64,000 bases of DNA, taken from Auanema rhodensis (taxonomy: Eukaryota; Nematoda; Chromadorea; Rhabditida; Rhabditidae). The stretch covers positions 7,750,001-7,814,000 of the forward strand of contig OZ059895.1 in NCBI GenBank assembly GCA_964057225.1. The letters run 5' to 3'. Within the stretch, counting starts at the first letter, position 1. Every line of letters starts with the position of its first letter. This document shows positions 61,463 to 64,000 of the stretch, piece after piece. The translations under genes were made by a program, and so were the position numbers. Below the pieces are notes generated by a model, which ran no database searches, had not been told where the DNA came from, and saw only the letters and a list, made by a program, of their open reading frames with translations.

Positions 61463-63519
61463 ATGCTATGCAAAATAATCCGATTGTTTCCCGTGTTACC
61501 TTTACGTCAGTTCAGTGCTAGTCCTATACTTTTAGCAAGAAATGAATATGATGATGATGGCTTACCAAAAGACTATAAGTTAAAAAAATTGAGAGCCGGA
61601 AGTCGCCGTCTAGATACTTTTGTGAATCGAGCCACCGGAAAAAGTAGTTCGTAAGTCTTTTCGATTAGAACAAAACTATTGTTATTTTGCACAAACATAA
61701 CAGCGTTATAGTTTTTAGTACATAGAACATGCATAAGCTATTGTAGAAAATATATCGCCTAGTAATGATTCTTGTAATTATTTGCAAGACTTGGGGCTAT
61801 GTACAACAAGTGGATATACGAGGTGACTTAATTTTAAAGTATTCAACATCGTGAGCGGTTGCATTAACCATGATTGATAGAAAATACTTTCAATTTATTG
61901 TAATTAATTGTGAAATAACGATGAAAAGTTGTCATATTCTTCATATTTCTTCATTACAATAGTTCTGAACTATGTTAATATGGCTCTGCTCTCTTCATGG
62001 GAAACTTACTCAGTTTACTTTCATTAAATTCGTTATTGCCAAACTATATGATAAGATTAGCTTAATTTATGAGGATGTGCCGATCTTCGAACAACTTTAT
62101 GTGGTGATTTGTGATGCATGAAAATGACTCTTCATCTCATCGAGTCATCAGAATTGTCAACAGTATTTCTTGATGGAGGGTTAAATGGCGCCAAATATCC
62201 ATATTCCCTCACCACCCGTTATTTCTAATAAGATATATAGATGACATAACATGAGAACGTTCGTTAGTAACAGAAACAATACTAGTTGATGAGTGAATTC
62301 CAAATAATAGTCATAGCAGCACCATAAGTAAACGAAACGCTTTACTTCTACTGGTCAACTGAGAAGATGAGTTAGTAGTGTTGAAATAGAAGTAGATTTT
62401 AGAATGCGCTTTAACAGAATATTACGCCTAAAGGATGAAAAACAAAAAATATCCAATTATTTGATCAATCTCTGTTAAAAAAAAACAAATTCTTTCAGGC
62501 AAGTCGAAAAATTGGTCACTGGTGGTCGAGTACGCTTGAACGACGATGTCTGCACTAAGAAATCATACAACGTTAGATTCTTTAATTTTATTTTTAATTT
62601 CGTCTTCTCCTAAAAAATCACCTGATTCGACACAAAAATTGCAATATATGTGATTACTTTACAAGTTCTTGGATGCCGTCGTATGCTTTGCTATTTTCTT
62701 TTCCCCTTTGCTTACTCAGATGACGTTATTGATATTGAAAATTCATAGTCAAGCTTCTCAGTAAGGTTTTCTAGTTAACCTCATTAGTTTGACCTCGTTC
62801 TATCTAATGAGCATCATATTCATCTGTAAAGGCGCGGTTGGTGATCAAATTACTGACCAAATCGAACTACCGTGAAGAAGAACATTGTATTTACATTATC
62901 TCTTCAGTTATTTAAAAAAGTAGAAGTTGACTGTTGAATGATGTTTTGCATTTGGGAACTCAATATTCACCCACATTAAGTTATTTTTAAATCAAGTAGA
63001 GAGGAAGCGAGATCTGGTGTTAGAACTCAAAGGATAAGCAAATCCGTTCACAATTATATTACGAGGGAGGGGTAACAACTTAGCTAGAAACAATACAATC
63101 TAAAAATCAATGGCAAATTATTGGAAAAGGAAAAGTAGCTGGTTTGTGAATTTTTTAGGAAGTCAGCTTTTTAGTTTTTTGTCGGCTTCTGTGTAAACAT
63201 TTCCCACTGTTTATGAAAACAGCAAACTTTTTTATGAGAATAATGTTCTGATTTTTGCTAATTATATCGGAGATGTTTAATGCTCTTTGAATCATTTAGG
63301 TTCAACGTGAGGACGTCATCGACGTTTGGGCAGGCCCGTTCCCAGAAAACAAAGAATTAGCAGAAGTTGAAAGAACTGAGGTTGTCTTATAAGGTTAGAC
63401 TTGGAGTTTAATCATTTTCTAATCAGATTGTGGATTATGATATAACAGATAAAGGATATGAATATACCGTTAAATCATGGAAGAAATTTGTGGTTCCGAA
63501 CTGGCGCGGTGGATCTTAG
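61463..63519 (+). CDS. MTRES1: mitochondrial S4-domain RNA-binding protein, MTRES1-like
   Basis: Four exons (61,463-61,650; 62,499-62,571; 63,300-63,380; 63,427-63,519) give 144 aa. The N terminus MLCKIIRLFPVLPLRQFSAS is basic and hydrophobic, like a mitochondrial targeting peptide. Then comes an S4 RNA-binding fold: SRRLDTFVNRATGKSSSQVE, LVTGGRVRLNDDVCTKKSY and VQREDVIDVWAGPF. The C-terminal tail EYTVKSWKKFVVPNWRGGS matches the ending type of C6orf203/MTRES1, a protein of mitochondrial transcription and ribosome rescue in animals. The ATG follows TTTTCAG by two bases, supporting this start over an upstream ATG. The introns of 848 and 728 bp are far longer than those of the other genes of the cluster. 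I am confident of the S4 fold and of the gene model, less so of orthology. Confidence 0.75.
61651..62498 (+). other. long intron 1 of the MTRES1-like gene
   Basis: 848 bp between well-defined donor GTAAGTC and acceptor TTCTTTCAG. No coding stretch or RNA gene was recognised. Confidence 0.6.
62572..63299 (+). other. long intron 2 of the MTRES1-like gene
   Basis: 728 bp between the donor GTTAGATT and the acceptor CATTTAG. Nothing recognised inside. Confidence 0.6.
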
Positions 63520-64000
63520 GACATATACAATTAGCACTTTACAATTATATTACTTAGATTTAGATTTTTTTATATTTTTCTTTTATTTTTTTGTTTTTCT
63601 GTTTTGCTGCGTTTATATGTTAATGAAAACTGACAACGCATCGTTGTAGTTAAACTAGTGATGGCATAGCTCCGCAAATTTCAACATTAGAGCTAATGGG
63701 AGGTCGAAGGTCTGCCTTCTGAAGCAATCGTAGCTTATCCTTTGTTTTTCGTCGTTGAAGCTCACTAACCAACTATAGAAGCTATTCTGAATACGCAAAT
63801 GGATGGTGAAACATAGATAAAGAGAGCGCTGGTGGGCTCATTAGCTATAACCGTATTTCTCATTTAGTTATTTGTCTCATGCCATCCTTATCTTCCTAAT
63901 TTTTCAAATTATTTGAAAAGGCCATCTTTACTTATATCCTTTTTCGAAGTATATAAATTAAAAAAGAGGTAACTTCCCTTCAGTTACAGCCTAGGCCTAG
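63520..64000. other. right edge: 3' region of the MTRES1-like gene
   Basis: T-rich 3' sequence follows the stop, with no perfect AATAAA close by. The rest to 64,000 shows no open frame or motif I can assign. Confidence 0.5.

Overview
The window is nuclear DNA of a nematode. It is AT-rich, with many short GT..AG introns (about 41-60 bp) and spliced genes whose exons join cleanly in phase. From about 1.3 kb to 52.2 kb it is dominated by one giant minus-strand gene whose exon-by-exon translation matches the nematode muscle M-line protein UNC-89 (the obscurin family). I cannot name the species. The conserved UNC-89 architecture and the splice-acceptor-like sites directly upstream of start codons (suggesting spliced-leader trans-splicing) fit a chromadorean nematode, which is an inference.

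Layout of the left 52 kb, read on the minus strand from 52.2 kb downward: start exon, SH3, a DH domain split by a 7 kb intron holding a 5.8 kb satellite-like array, PH, a linker, Ig1-7, a Ser/Thr/Glu-rich spacer, Ig8-Ig47 (including a single 5,445-bp exon with 17 complete Ig domains, three of them near-identical copies), Ig48-49, one Fn3, Ig50-51, a degenerate kinase PK1, and the start of the interkinase linker. The gene leaves the window on the left. The second kinase, expected from the family, is not present. Two candidate alternative first exons (40,034-40,112 and 5,250-5,293) splice in phase into the gene and would make shorter isoforms. A two-CTLD C-type lectin gene sits on the opposite strand inside an unc-89 intron (14.0-15.35 kb).

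The right 12 kb (53.9-63.5 kb) is a run of five compact plus-strand genes: eIF6 (246 aa), a PEX11-family peroxisomal protein (206 aa), UDP-glucose 4-epimerase (348 aa), the selenocysteine elongation factor eEFSec/SelB (481 aa) and an S4-domain mitochondrial protein of the MTRES1 type (144 aa). All five have an AG within five bases of the ATG. They do not form one known pathway; they look like a co-oriented housekeeping cluster, possibly partly polycistronic. A 1.65 kb divergent region separates them from unc-89.

No prokaryotic features, CRISPR arrays, transposase genes or recognisable tRNA/rRNA genes were seen. The least ordinary items are the intronic satellite, the internal first exons, the loss of KSP repeats in the UNC-89 spacer, and a short TAACTATA-type motif common in introns of unc-89 and the lectin but not seen in the right-hand cluster.
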